The notes: generated by a model not told the origin, from the sequence alone. Shown: positions 1-8,633, counted from the first letter of the stretch. The stretch is 64,000 nucleotides of DNA from PHAA01 sp964457945 (GCA_964457945.1 CAYWFX010000011.1:1-64000); one strand, 5' to 3'. Program-made: numbers and translations.

Positions 1-407
1 AAAATCCCGAAAAAACTTATGTAGCGTTTTGCGTACTCGGCGGAATATTTTCTGAGGGCATAGACCTGAAAGGCAGCAGACTTATTGGTGCGGTTATTGT
101 GAGTGTTGGGCTTCCCCAACTGAGTATTCAGCAGAATATTATCAGGGATTATTTTAATAGTAAAAACGGCATGGGATATGAATATGCCTACATGTATCCC
201 GGGATGAACAAGGTGTTACAAGCCGCAGGCAGAGTGATTCGATGTGACAGCGATACTGGAGCGGTATTGCTTATTGACGAACGGTATAGCCACAATAATT
301 ATTTAAAACTATTTCCAAAGCACTGGCATTTACACAGGAAAATCAGTGATAGTGAAAGTCTTGAGAAAACGCTGGAATCTTTTTGGTTCACAAAGGAAAG
401 AAGATGA
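1..407 (+). CDS. DinG/Rad3-type ATP-dependent DNA helicase, C-terminal part
   Basis: The reading frame is open from position 3, so only the C-terminal 134 residues are present and the gene begins outside the window. The fragment carries the last helicase motifs of the XPD/DinG superfamily 2 group: FSEGIDLKG (motif V region) and QAAGRVIR (motif VI, the arginine finger), followed by LLIDERY, a phrase typical of DinG relatives. Such proteins unwind DNA using ATP, often with an iron-sulfur domain that would lie in the missing part. The frame upstream of the first ATG at 99 clearly encodes family sequence, so 99 is not the start. The stop is TGA at 405-407. The exact subfamily (DinG, YoaA or a standalone helicase) cannot be decided from the tail. 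Confidence 0.85.
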   Translation, partial: NPEKTYVAFCVLGGIFSEGIDLKGSRLIGAVIVSVGLPQLSIQQNIIRDYFNSKNGMGYEYAYMYPGMNKVLQAAGRVIRCDSDTGAVLLIDERYSHNNYLKLFPKHWHLHRKISDSESLEKTLESFWFTKERR

Positions 408-737
408 TTATTTACACTACTGTATGTCGTCAGGGGTTCACTACATGCTAAAAGACAGCACTTTATTAGCCTCTGCAAAATCTGCTAAAATAGTATAGAA
501 GATCGGTCTAGATGAGAAAGAATTACTAGGAGAGAGAGCAATGCTTGTATTCCAAGATCTAACCTTTTGAATGAAGCATTTGCAACTAAATAATATAATG
601 CTGGCATTTTCATCAGGCGATACATAGGCAGATTTCGAAAATCAGATTTTCATTATGTTTAGGTAGTCGTATTTAATTCGACCACCTAAGGACCTCCCTA
701 ACCATAAGCTTTGAAACTCCGAAAGGTGGCGAAGTTA
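408..737. other. Intergenic region, no gene recognised
   Basis: I see no convincing coding sequence. Positions 660-688 form an inverted repeat (TAGGTAGTCG and CGACCACCTA around a 9-base loop). It has no clear T run, so I do not call it a terminator. Confidence 0.5.
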
Positions 738-896
738 ATGACCAATGAAAGCGATAACGAGAAATTAAAACTAGCCCAGTCAGAGGTTATCAAAGGAAAA
801 ATAGCTGCTGATAACGATGTGATAAAGACAATTAAAAAATCAAATAAAAAACATGCGAAAATGCTTAATAAATTGGCGGTAAATCCGCCTGAGTAA
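738..896 (+). CDS. Small charged hypothetical protein (52 aa)
   Basis: This short protein begins at the ATG at 738, chosen because AAAGGTGG lies 9 bases upstream; an in-frame TTG at 711 has no such site. The product is rich in Lys, Asp, Glu and Asn, has no membrane segment or signal peptide, and ends in NPPE. It looks helical and soluble. I do not recognise a family and cannot assign a function. It stands alone between the helicase end and the minus-strand peptidase gene. Confidence 0.4.
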   Translation: MTNESDNEKLKLAQSEVIKGKIAADNDVIKTIKKSNKKHAKMLNKLAVNPPE

Positions 897-1405
897 GTCA
901 TCTTATCAGCTGCACGCCATTTTTGCTTTCCGAACAACAAAAGAAAGGTAAATAATGTTTCTGCCTATCACCTCTTTACTTCTGCATATTTTGATGATAA
1001 TTTTGTGCAGAACAATAAGCATTTAAGCAGGAAGGACAAAGGGCTACATTGTCGGGCACAGCCTTAACCCCCTTTTGCAGGGTCTGGCCACTGGTAGGCT
1101 TATTGCTAACCTAATTGATAATTTCTGCATAAGCCCAGATTATATTAATGTTTACGACATATACATTTGGTCATTTGGTTATTATGTCATCTGTCGAATG
1201 GTTGTATCTCTGTTGCACAAACTTCAATTACCTCTCTTTTGCAACCTTACTTTTCAAAAATAGTATCTATCACGGTAAACTAAAAGTTCAACATACCTTT
1301 CCACAGCACCTCTCAATGTTTGCAAACACGGCTGATTGTTCGGGTCACACACAGTACTTTGTAAAATAAAATCAATCGATTACTGCTTAATACTTTGATT
1401 CAAGC
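897..1405. other. Intergenic region, no feature identified
   Basis: About 500 bases between the small plus-strand gene and the 3' end of the minus-strand peptidase gene. Short open frames occur here, but none has a good ribosome site or a recognisable product. I see no RNA gene. Confidence 0.5.
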
Positions 1406-3040
1406 TCAATTCTCTTGTGTAAAAACGCTCATCGTGTCAATGTACTCACCGTCAATAGTCAAGCCAAAGTGTAGATGATTGCCTGTTGCTTCGCCTGTCG
1501 AGCCAACATAGCCGATAACGTCGCCTTGCTGCACGGTATCGCCCTCTGCAAGTCCTTCTGCAAATCCAAATAATACCGAGTAAAAAGTCTGAATACCGCC
1601 GCCGTGATTCAAAATGACATAATTACCATCCGTTTCATTATCTCCTATCTCGGCGACTGTTCCCTTATCGGTGGCAAGTACAGGTGTGCCTTCAGGTGCC
1701 GGAATATCAATCCCGTTATGAAACACCATTTCCTTCTTTACGGGATGCATGGATGAACCATATGCAGCGGAAATATGATCATACCCCGTTACAGGCCACA
1801 GATATTTCCCGTCGATATTGCTATCGTTTGGCGTATTTGATTCCGAAACAGACGATTTTTCGTCCTGCGGGTTGGCGGTTGATTCCTGCATGACATCCGA
1901 ATCCCGGATAGTATCATCCTGCTTAGGTTCGTTAATGCCGTTTATAGAATATTCGCCGAGGTTATCATTCAAATCGGTATCCTCTCCTGTTACATTCATG
2001 AATGATGCCATCGCAAAGCCTGTAAAACATAATGTAGCAGCGATAACAAATGAAATAATAACAATTCGTTTTGAGGTATTTTTTACGTTCATCATATGTG
2101 TCAACCTTCTTTCAATTCCTTTTTTTGATTCCGCAAGTGTAGCGTATATGCCCGAATGTTGATTTACAACCCTGCACAGGACATTGAGGATCGTTTCGCC
2201 ATAAAATTGCCGTTCTTCCATGTTCATATCAGATACCACCTGCTCGTCACATGAAAGCTCGCAGAAAGTGTCAATGTTTTTCGTCAGCCGGTACGCGGCC
2301 GGATTAAACCAATGGATTGCGTTTGCCACAAGCGTCAGAGATTTCACCCATAAATCACGTCGCTTGAAATGAGTAAGCTCATGTTTGAGAATAACTTTAA
2401 GCTCCCTTTCGCTCATTTCCACTTCGGGCAGTATTAAAAATGTTTTGAACAGGCCGGCAAGCATGGGTGTTTTAATGATATTGTTTGACAATAGCCGGAG
2501 CTTGCCCTTTATATCCATTTCAGTCATCGAGTTTTTTAGTGCCAGAAGTGTTCCCGTATCATCAATTTGCAAACTTGTCCCCATGATTTTCCGCCTAAAC
2601 CGGACAAACTGAATACCATACAAAATAATGAACACGAAAACCCCAACAAGCCATATAAGCGGCAAAAATGATAAAACTGTTTTTAGTATAAAGGCAGTCG
2701 TTACAGGCGCGGCGGGCGTTACGGCAGTAGGGTCTGTCTGCGGTAAAGCCTGCCCGGTTTGTGGTGGTAATATATTCGTTTGTTGTATGGTTATCATATC
2801 ATTAAGGATGACAGGCACATTTGGAAGCCCCTGATTCGTCGTACTTGGTATATTTGAAAAAAGATTACCGCCAACAATTCCAACAGGAACAAGCAGAAAC
2901 AATACCACTAATATATACATACGATAATGCCATGTTGCGGTTAGCGTTTTTGTTGTCAAAGGACGCAAAAGCGCCAAGCACAAAACAAGCAAGATACCCG
3001 TTACCGACATCAAAAGTACGGCGATAAACGCTGTGTTCAT
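1406..3040 (-). CDS. BlaR1-like M56 membrane metallopeptidase fused to an M23 (LytM-type) domain
   Basis: The 544-residue product starts at MNTAFIAV. The N-terminal part has several membrane segments (about residues 5-26, 41-60, 116-141) like BlaR1/MecR1. It then has the M56 zinc site HELTH at 220-224 in a cytosolic loop, with CELSCDEQ following as the usual third-ligand region. A last membrane segment follows (VIISFVIAATLCFTGFAM). The extracellular C-terminus is not a penicillin-binding sensor. It is an M23 peptidase-like domain with the zinc ligands HNGID and HLHF; the usual Tyr-x-His before the final motif reads FYSVL, so one catalytic position differs. The gene lies directly behind the BlaI-type repressor and overlaps its 3' end by 4 bases, so the two form one operon. 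By analogy with BlaR1, the M56 domain probably cleaves the repressor on a wall-related signal. Confidence 0.88.
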   Translation of the reverse strand: MNTAFIAVLLMSVTGILLVLCLALLRPLTTKTLTATWHYRMYILVVLFLLVPVGIVGGNLFSNIPSTTNQGLPNVPVILNDMITIQQTNILPPQTGQALPQTDPTAVTPAAPVTTAFILKTVLSFLPLIWLVGVFVFIILYGIQFVRFRRKIMGTSLQIDDTGTLLALKNSMTEMDIKGKLRLLSNNIIKTPMLAGLFKTFLILPEVEMSERELKVILKHELTHFKRRDLWVKSLTLVANAIHWFNPAAYRLTKNIDTFCELSCDEQVVSDMNMEERQFYGETILNVLCRVVNQHSGIYATLAESKKGIERRLTHMMNVKNTSKRIVIISFVIAATLCFTGFAMASFMNVTGEDTDLNDNLGEYSINGINEPKQDDTIRDSDVMQESTANPQDEKSSVSESNTPNDSNIDGKYLWPVTGYDHISAAYGSSMHPVKKEMVFHNGIDIPAPEGTPVLATDKGTVAEIGDNETDGNYVILNHGGGIQTFYSVLFGFAEGLAEGDTVQQGDVIGYVGSTGEATGNHLHFGLTIDGEYIDTMSVFTQEN

Positions 3041-3423
3041 TCTTCTGCCTCCTTTTGTGAAAACCACTGTTTTAGTTCGGCTATTTCCTCGGCGGTCAAG
3101 TCGTTGCCCTCGTATAAGGCTGTGATAAAACTCTTTACAGAACCGTCATGTACAGAGTAAAGAAAAGTTCGTGTTTCAAACTGTTTGTATTCGCTCTCGG
3201 TAATCAGTGGTATGTACTCGTTTGACCGCCCATGCCGTACAGAGGTCAAAATACCTTTTTCTATCAATCGGGCGAGAAATGTTGAAACCGTGTTTGGCTT
3301 CCACTTCCTGTTAATCGTTTTTAAGTCGTCAAGTAATTTTGCAGAGGAAACCGAGCTGCCAGCCGCCCATACAAACTGCATGACTTCTCGTTCAGCGTCC
3401 GACATCTTTTGAAGTTTACCCAT
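3037..3423 (-). CDS. BlaI/MecI-family transcriptional repressor
   Basis: This 128-residue winged-helix repressor has the family signature SDAEREVMQFVW at its start and KPNTVSTFLARLIEKG in the recognition helix region. I chose the ATG at 3423 because GGGGTGG precedes it and the family starts near MGKLQ; the longer frame would run through the promoter. BlaI proteins bind DNA as dimers and are inactivated by cleavage by their partner M56 peptidase, which is encoded immediately downstream here. Two matching operators lie just upstream, so autoregulation is likely. The regulated target beyond this operon is not visible; there is no beta-lactamase gene nearby, so cell-wall stress is a more cautious guess for the signal. 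Confidence 0.9.
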   Translation of the reverse strand: MGKLQKMSDAEREVMQFVWAAGSSVSSAKLLDDLKTINRKWKPNTVSTFLARLIEKGILTSVRHGRSNEYIPLITESEYKQFETRTFLYSVHDGSVKSFITALYEGNDLTAEEIAELKQWFSQKEAEE

Positions 3424-3445
3424 AAAAGCCACCCCATTCATTATA

Positions 3446-3495
3446 CTACATCGTGTAGACAATAATATTCTACATTGTGTAGGGAGATGTGTCAA
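3446..3495 (-). promoter_or_regulatory. Promoter with two BlaI-type operators
   Basis: On the minus strand there is TTGACA (complement of 3490-3495), a 17-base spacer and TAGAAT (complement of 3467-3472). Two 13-bp palindromes, CTACATCGTGTAG (3446-3458) and CTACATTGTGTAG (3470-3482), lie 24 bp apart centre to centre. The second overlaps the spacer and -10 edge; the first lies just downstream of the -10. TACA-N3-TGTA dyads are the typical BlaI/MecI target, so the repressor gene directly downstream is the likely binder. Confidence 0.85.
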
Positions 3496-4011
3496 TAGTG
3501 TTTTGAAATATTTTTCTATGGGCAGCATTTCTAAGATTACTTCCTTTACTTCAGACACATAAATTTCCTCCAATCACATTTATAGCTAGTAGTTGAATTG
3601 AATGTTGATTTCAGCCCTTGCATTACATTTGGTTTTGCAGAATGTAATAAAGGCCTAAAAAACGGGGAAAGGCACCTCTCGCCATTTGCGAGAAGCGCCC
3701 TGATATAGAACTATCATCTCATTGATAACTTACTAGGTATAGCTGTAAATACCGGCACTGTAGGAAAGATGTTCCTTCCCAAGCAGGATAGGGGAGTATT
3801 ATCACTTAACAAAAAATTATGGTTAATCCCGGAATCTGATATATGTTCGGCATAAATACCAATAAAGTGTCGAATATACTTGCATTTTTATGCAGAACGA
3901 TCGCAGGATATGTCAAGTTAATGGTCGAAGTAATAAACATGGATTAGTATATAGAACATCTACAACGAAACTCAATCATGCTGTTAATCTATAAAATTGG
4001 AGTTGATCTGA
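3496..4011. other. Intergenic region between divergent units
   Basis: I found no gene. Positions 3677-3693 form a small hairpin (TCTCGC, 5-base loop, GCGAGA) without a T run. A ribosome site GGAG lies shortly before the ATG at 4012. Confidence 0.45.
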
Positions 4012-5400
4012 ATGAAAATAATAGTGAATAATCTCGGAATTCTTCGTTATGCCGAATTTGAATTAGGTGATATGACAATCATCTGCGGTAGTAACAATAC
4101 AGGTAAAACTTATGCAACATATGCGTTGTTTGGTTTTTTATCATTCTGGAATGAAGCCTTTGTGATCAATATTGACGGTAAAATTATCAAATATATTATG
4201 TCTAATGGATCAATCAAGTTGAACCTAGATGAAATTATTAGTCAAACAAATAACGTTTTGAGAGAAGCATGTGAACAATACTCGACTCAACTTCCTACCG
4301 TATTTGCCTCTGATGAAAAACATTTTGAATCAACTAGTTTTCTAGTTAAAATTAATCCCCAAGATGTCATACCTAACGACTCATATGAGATGGTGTGGGC
4401 ATCCACGAAGCAGCATATTTTGAGCATTATTAAGCAAGCTGAAAATAACTATATCGATATATCGTTGTTAGTAGACAAAGAAGAAGTTCATGTTTCGGAA
4501 AAGACGTTAAGACAAGCGATCAGTGAAGCGATAAAGAGCATTATATATTCATCAATAATTCCTAAGCCCTTTATAGCAAGTGCTGAACGAACGGGAGCTG
4601 CAATATTTAGAAAAGAGCTCAATTTTGCCCGTAACCGACTACTGGAAGAAATGAGCTCAATGAAAAGAGATCTTAATCCATTCGAGTTATTAAACAAAGT
4701 ATATTCGGATTATGCACTTCCAGTTCGCAGCAATGTTGATTTTACCAGACAGCTTGAGGATGTAGCTAAGAAGAAAAGTTTTTTATCAAAGAATCATGCG
4801 GATGTTCTTACCGATCTTGAGGATATTATAGGTGGTGAGTATCGGGTAATTCGAGACGAGATTTATTATGCTCCATATGCAAATAAAAGGATTCGATTGA
4901 CAATGGATGGAAGTTCTAGTGCAGTGAGATCTTTATTAGATTTAGGTTTTTATCTTCGACATGTTGTTGAACCAGGGGACTTGTTGATGATTGATGAACC
5001 AGAGCTTAACCTTCATCCAGAAAACCAACGTCGTATTATAAAGCTTTTTTCGCGGTTAATTAATTTGGGTATTAAGGTTTTTATAACTACGCATAGTGAT
5101 TATATTATTAAGGAACTCAACACACTTATTATGCTTAATCAAGATAAGTCATATCTTGATACTATTCGCCAGAAAGAGGGATATAAATCCGAAGAACTTA
5201 TATCTGCAGATAAAATAAAAGTATTTATTGCTGAAGTAGCACTAGTTAAACTTGAGGGAAATACTAAGAGAACAAAGTGCAATACTCTTGTGGCAGCTGA
5301 TATAGATCCAGATTATGGAATAGAAGCTAACAGTTTTGATAAAACAATTGATGACATGAATCGCATACAAGATGAAATATTATTCTGTGGGGAGGAATAA
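4012..5400 (+). CDS. AAA family ATPase (OLD/AAA_21-like), candidate defence protein
   Basis: This 462-residue protein has Walker A GSNNTGKT at 26-33 and, in the C-terminal half, the ABC-like Walker B LLMIDEPELNLHP followed by the switch histidine in TTHSD. This arrangement, an ATPase core split by a long helical insert, is that of the AAA_15/AAA_21/OLD group. The C-terminus shows no TOPRIM nuclease motif. The next gene starts 2 bases after the stop and encodes a protein with a possible PD-(D/E)XK nuclease motif, which suggests an ATPase-effector pair. Many anti-phage systems use such ATPases as sensors or gatekeepers. The function here is inferred from family and context only. Confidence 0.8.
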   Translation: MKIIVNNLGILRYAEFELGDMTIICGSNNTGKTYATYALFGFLSFWNEAFVINIDGKIIKYIMSNGSIKLNLDEIISQTNNVLREACEQYSTQLPTVFASDEKHFESTSFLVKINPQDVIPNDSYEMVWASTKQHILSIIKQAENNYIDISLLVDKEEVHVSEKTLRQAISEAIKSIIYSSIIPKPFIASAERTGAAIFRKELNFARNRLLEEMSSMKRDLNPFELLNKVYSDYALPVRSNVDFTRQLEDVAKKKSFLSKNHADVLTDLEDIIGGEYRVIRDEIYYAPYANKRIRLTMDGSSSAVRSLLDLGFYLRHVVEPGDLLMIDEPELNLHPENQRRIIKLFSRLINLGIKVFITTHSDYIIKELNTLIMLNQDKSYLDTIRQKEGYKSEELISADKIKVFIAEVALVKLEGNTKRTKCNTLVAADIDPDYGIEANSFDKTIDDMNRIQDEILFCGEE

Positions 5401-5402
5401 TA

Positions 5403-5972
5403 ATGGCTGATCTTAATTTTGTAAACGAATTATTAGTCCATACTCTACTCGATAATGTTATTGTAAAGGACAGTCGCACTTTTGTTAGGTTAAAAGAAAA
5501 CGGCATACAGGCTAAATTAAGGAAGGTGGACCTTTACGATGTTCCGAGTGATTCTCTCCTTTTAAAGTTGGATTCGTATCAACAACCATTAACCTTATTC
5601 GATGGTAAAAAGGGAGAACGAAAGCGTTGTGATTACATACTTATTACACATTTAGAAGAGAGAGACATCCTGTTATTCATTGAATTGAAATCAGGTTCAT
5701 GTAAATCAACTGAGATCAAGCAACAGTTTAAAGGCAGCCAATGCGTTATTGATTACTGTAATTCCGCACTAAATCACTTCTACAGCCAAAATAATTATTT
5801 CGATTCATTTGACAAACATTTTGTAGTTTTTTATAAATCTAGTTCGATTTCTAAGAGGGTAACACGTCATAAAAGTCCTCTTGTAAAGGTGATTGATAGG
5901 GATAATCCTTCATTTCAATATTCAAAATATCCCAATCCATTCAACCCATGCCTTAAAGATATAGTAAGATGA
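5403..5972 (+). CDS. Hypothetical protein with PD-(D/E)XK nuclease-like motif, partner of the ATPase
   Basis: This 189-residue protein starts 2 bases after the ATPase stop, with GGGGAGG as ribosome site, so the two are surely co-transcribed. I do not recognise a named family by sequence. The segment CDYILI (Asp77) followed by LLFIELKSG (Glu94, Lys96) fits the D-x(n)-E-x-K signature of restriction-endonuclease-fold proteins, with beta strands around both elements. If correct, the protein would cut or bind nucleic acid under control of the ATPase. No membrane segment or signal peptide is present. The nuclease assignment rests on one motif and should be treated as tentative. Confidence 0.6.
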   Translation: MADLNFVNELLVHTLLDNVIVKDSRTFVRLKENGIQAKLRKVDLYDVPSDSLLLKLDSYQQPLTLFDGKKGERKRCDYILITHLEERDILLFIELKSGSCKSTEIKQQFKGSQCVIDYCNSALNHFYSQNNYFDSFDKHFVVFYKSSSISKRVTRHKSPLVKVIDRDNPSFQYSKYPNPFNPCLKDIVR

Positions 5973-6033
5973 CACAAATATATTATGAGTGTTATACGGA
6001 TTTGTTAATATAAGAAATTATGGAGGGATAAAA

Positions 6034-6747
6034 ATGTCTTTTATTATTGCCGTACATGTGGGTGAAGGAATTGTTTTGGCCAGTGACAGTAGAACCACAT
6101 ATAATAAAACCGAAAATCAAAATGGTAATCTTGTACATATAGTAGGTGTTCATACTACGGATTCTACAGATAAAACTTTTCTCTGCCCTAATAAATGCGG
6201 CATTTCGACTTGTGGTGATGCTTCAATAAATGGGATGCCCATAACTGGTTATATTCAATCGTTTATTCGAGAGAATATTATTATAGATACTGATATTACT
6301 CAAGTTCCTCAATTGGTCTTAGACTATTTTAGAAAGTTTAATCCGATTCCTAATAGCAGTTTTATAGTAGCAGGGTACACCAAGGTTAATGAAACATTAA
6401 AACAAAAGATATATAAGATAAATATCTCACAGAACACAGTGGTAGAAAATGATACTGAATCACCAGGAGCTACTTGGGACGGTGAGGTCATTACATTAAT
6501 AAGACTCCTTAATGAAGTTGCCTTAAAAAACACTGATGGAACATATTCTGATTTGCAAGTTTCAGAAGTACTATGGAACCTATTTACTTTACAAGATGCA
6601 GTAAATTTTGCAAAGTATGCAGTCGAGGTAACTATTAACACAATGCATTTTCAAAATGTTGTTGAGACAGTAGGTGGCTCTGTGGATATATTAGTTCTAA
6701 AACCTGAAGAAACTTTTTGGCTAAGCAGGAAGCAATTAATGAAGTAG
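6034..6747 (+). CDS. Proteasome-like Ntn-hydrolase family protein
   Basis: The start at 6034 (MSFIIAVHVG) is set by GGAGGG 6 bases before the ATG; a longer frame from 5989 lacks a site. The first strand and turn (VGEGIVLASDSRTTY) match proteasome beta subunits and HslV. Numbering from Ser2, as if the initiator Met were removed, the Asp of ASDSR falls at position 17, the place of the conserved catalytic-region Asp17. A Lys in TDKTF followed by GISTCGDAS resembles the Lys33 strand, after an insert of about 13 residues. This suggests a serine rather than threonine nucleophile. The 237-residue protein lies 61 bases after the ATPase/nuclease-like pair on the same strand and may belong to that unit. 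The substrate is unknown. Confidence 0.65.
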   Translation: MSFIIAVHVGEGIVLASDSRTTYNKTENQNGNLVHIVGVHTTDSTDKTFLCPNKCGISTCGDASINGMPITGYIQSFIRENIIIDTDITQVPQLVLDYFRKFNPIPNSSFIVAGYTKVNETLKQKIYKINISQNTVVENDTESPGATWDGEVITLIRLLNEVALKNTDGTYSDLQVSEVLWNLFTLQDAVNFAKYAVEVTINTMHFQNVVETVGGSVDILVLKPEETFWLSRKQLMK

Positions 6748-6894
6748 CAGCATTCCTTGCCTAAATTTCTGCTAGTTTACATAATGTTCATTATGGGAAG
6801 TTGTGAAAATCCAACAATTTTATTAAAATTTCCGATATTGTTGGTTAAAATACTAAGTAGTAGCTTTTATATTGATACGGAGGTAATTGTATCT

Positions 6895-7188
6895 ATGTAT
6901 GTTGTATATGGACAGGCCCAATTATTCCTTCCCCAGTCATCTTCTTTAAAGGACAAAAGGCAAGCTATTCAGAGTATTATTGCACGAATACGAAAACGTT
7001 TCAGTGTTTCGATTTGTGAGGTTGATCATCAGGATCTCTGGCAGCGTGCTACCTTGGGTTTTGCGGCTACATGTTCTTCGTATGCAGAAATAAACTTAAT
7101 AATCAGTTCAATTCAGGATACACTGGATCAATATCAAGATGTCTGTGAAATTATTGATTTTAGAAGTGAGACTGTTAAATATGAATAA
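6895..7188 (+). CDS. DUF503 (YlxP-like) family protein
   Basis: A 97-residue protein beginning MYVVYGQAQLFLP. The ATG at 6895 is chosen for GGAGGT at 6879-6884. The sequence SLKDKRQAIQSIIARIRKRF followed by the C-terminal beta-alpha-beta pattern is the DUF503 fold. In many Bacillota its relative YlxP sits in the nusA-infB-rbfA cluster and is thought to act around ribosome maturation. Here it is away from that cluster, next to the possible defence genes. It has no catalytic motif that I can identify and its role is unknown. Confidence 0.8.
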   Translation: MYVVYGQAQLFLPQSSSLKDKRQAIQSIIARIRKRFSVSICEVDHQDLWQRATLGFAATCSSYAEINLIISSIQDTLDQYQDVCEIIDFRSETVKYE

Positions 7189-7280
7189 TCCATTTTTGAA
7201 GCTAAAATCACAGATTGCCCGTCATACGTGCAATGTCTAATAGGATTGGATTTCTTCCTTGTGTGCTAATATACACACTA

Positions 7281-7451
7281 CTATAATTCTGAGAGTATCG
7301 TCTTAATTCGTGGTAGTACTTTCGGTAAGTCAACATCAATAACCATTTCTCTTTCCTCAAATTCTTCATAAGTCATGTTTGCTGTGTATTTCTGGAATTT
7401 AGTAATCGAAATAAATATATCTTGAAGATACAGGCGAGCTTCTCGCTTCAT
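7281..7451 (-). pseudogene. HepT (HEPN toxin) remnant, internally deleted
   Basis: A 56-codon frame starts at the ATG complement of 7449-7451. Its first part (REARLYLQDIFISITKFQKY, then MTYEEF) matches the N-terminus of HepT toxins. The last part (VDLPKVLPRIKTILSEL) matches the C-terminus of the same family. The middle, which carries the R-x(4-6)-H RNase motif, is missing, so the toxin is probably dead. The start overlaps the stop of the upstream MntA remnant as ATGA, the usual layout of the MntA-HepT module. Confidence 0.7.
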
Positions 7452-7615
7452 AGCCAGATCACCTCCCTGAGTACTTTATCTTTAATAACCGGTTTGAGAG
7501 CTTCAGGCTCTCCAGGGTCCACCTTCCTACCGATTAGTTCAGAAAGACGCTCCTGAAGTTCTATGAAGTGAAACAGACCTACAGTTTTGCTGAATTCGAC
7601 CAAATCTTCAAATAT
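7448..7615 (-). pseudogene. MntA-type nucleotidyltransferase (antitoxin) remnant
   Basis: The frame read on the minus strand ends ...IGRKVDPGEPEALKPVIKD, which is the C-terminal part of MntA-type minimal nucleotidyltransferases. Before it stands IFEDLVEFSKTVGLFHF, the strand carrying the catalytic-loop neighbourhood. An in-frame TGA at 7616-7618 cuts off the N-terminal part with the GSxARG nucleotide-binding motif, and I cannot find that motif upstream. It is a 5'-truncated relic adjoining the HepT relic. Together they show that a toxin-antitoxin pair once sat here. Confidence 0.65.
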
Positions 7616-7837
7616 TCATATCTCGCTAAACCACTCCTTTTCCTTCTGGAAATTCCTCTGTTATATACCTTTTTATATATTTACTAGCTAGCTATTAACA
7701 GCGTACCGATGCGGGTTTGTTAGTTAATGGCAGTATTTACATGTCGTTACAGGCAGGAATTTGTAAAATAATGTTGAAACTTGGTATTACTTACTTAATT
7801 TCTATTTACAAATTATTTAGGGAAGGAATGAAAGTTA

Positions 7838-8626
7838 ATGCAAAAAGTAAGAAGCCAGGTTTCTAATTTCATATTCATGTTTATTATGGGGGTCTTTGTT
7901 TTTTCTGCCGTATTAGCCATGCCTAACACAGTGCAGGCAGCAACCTCCTCAGCAACTTCCTCTACTAAAACTGAAATCATCGCCCATGGAACCAAATATG
8001 CTACAGAATTATATGTTATTGAAAGTGGTGTACCTGGTCCAGTTGTTATGATTGTTGGAGGTATCCATGGCAACGAAACAGCAGGCTATAAAGCAGCCGA
8101 CCAAGTTAAAGATTATTCCGTTCAAAAGGGTACACTTATAGTACTTCCCCAGGCAAATAAGAGAGCAGTTGCAGCGCATACTCGTGACATAGGCGGAGCT
8201 GACCTTAACCGGGATTTTCCAACCAGCAAAACAGATAAACCTGATAACACCCTGTCAACTGCAATCTTTAATGTTGTAAAGGAATATAATGTTGATTGGT
8301 TGATGGATATGCATGAAGGAGAAAACTATTCGAAACTTAAGTCTTCGAGTTCAGTAGGACAATCTCTCATCTACTATCCCGCTACCCAAACCAAGACGAT
8401 CGCAACTAGTATTGTCAGTACTTTGAATAAAGGAATAAGTACTTCTTCTAAGGATTTTTCCCTGCTCAGATATCCCACATCCGGCAGTTTAGCTTCTGCT
8501 TCGGCTAAAGTATTAGGTGTAAATAGTTTTATCTTTGAAACCTGTTCCAAGGATTCATTATCTACCCGCATCAATTATCAATTAAAAGCTGCTGATATGC
8601 TGCTTAATTCTCTGCAAATGAAGTAA
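7838..8626 (+). CDS. Secreted M14/AspA-type zinc carboxypeptidase-like protein
   Basis: This 262-residue protein starts with a signal peptide (hydrophobic residues about 10-30, cleavage likely after VQAA). The zinc ligands GGIHGNE (His77, Glu80) and DMHEG are present, with DLNRDFP in the arginine position and FETC near the C-terminus as the catalytic glutamate. This is the M14 / succinylglutamate desuccinylase-like fold, so an exported amidase or carboxypeptidase, perhaps acting on peptidoglycan peptides, is likely. The ribosome site GGGAAGGA lies upstream. It converges with the minus-strand amidoligase gene, with 7 bases between the two ends. Substrate specificity cannot be read from sequence. 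Confidence 0.8.
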   Translation: MQKVRSQVSNFIFMFIMGVFVFSAVLAMPNTVQAATSSATSSTKTEIIAHGTKYATELYVIESGVPGPVVMIVGGIHGNETAGYKAADQVKDYSVQKGTLIVLPQANKRAVAAHTRDIGGADLNRDFPTSKTDKPDNTLSTAIFNVVKEYNVDWLMDMHEGENYSKLKSSSSVGQSLIYYPATQTKTIATSIVSTLNKGISTSSKDFSLLRYPTSGSLASASAKVLGVNSFIFETCSKDSLSTRINYQLKAADMLLNSLQMK

Positions 8627-8633
8627 GTAAGTA

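Noticed and set aside
660..688. Terminator or attenuator before the small 52-aa gene
   Set aside because: An inverted repeat exists but without a T run; it is also too far from the helicase stop to be assigned.
3671..3700. Terminator near 3680
   Set aside because: A 6-bp hairpin without a T run and not positioned after a gene end.
4012..5972. PARIS, Gabija or Septu defence system
   Set aside because: The partner of the ATPase has neither a TOPRIM/DUF4435 nor an HNH motif, and the ATPase lacks a TOPRIM tail. The named systems therefore do not fit.
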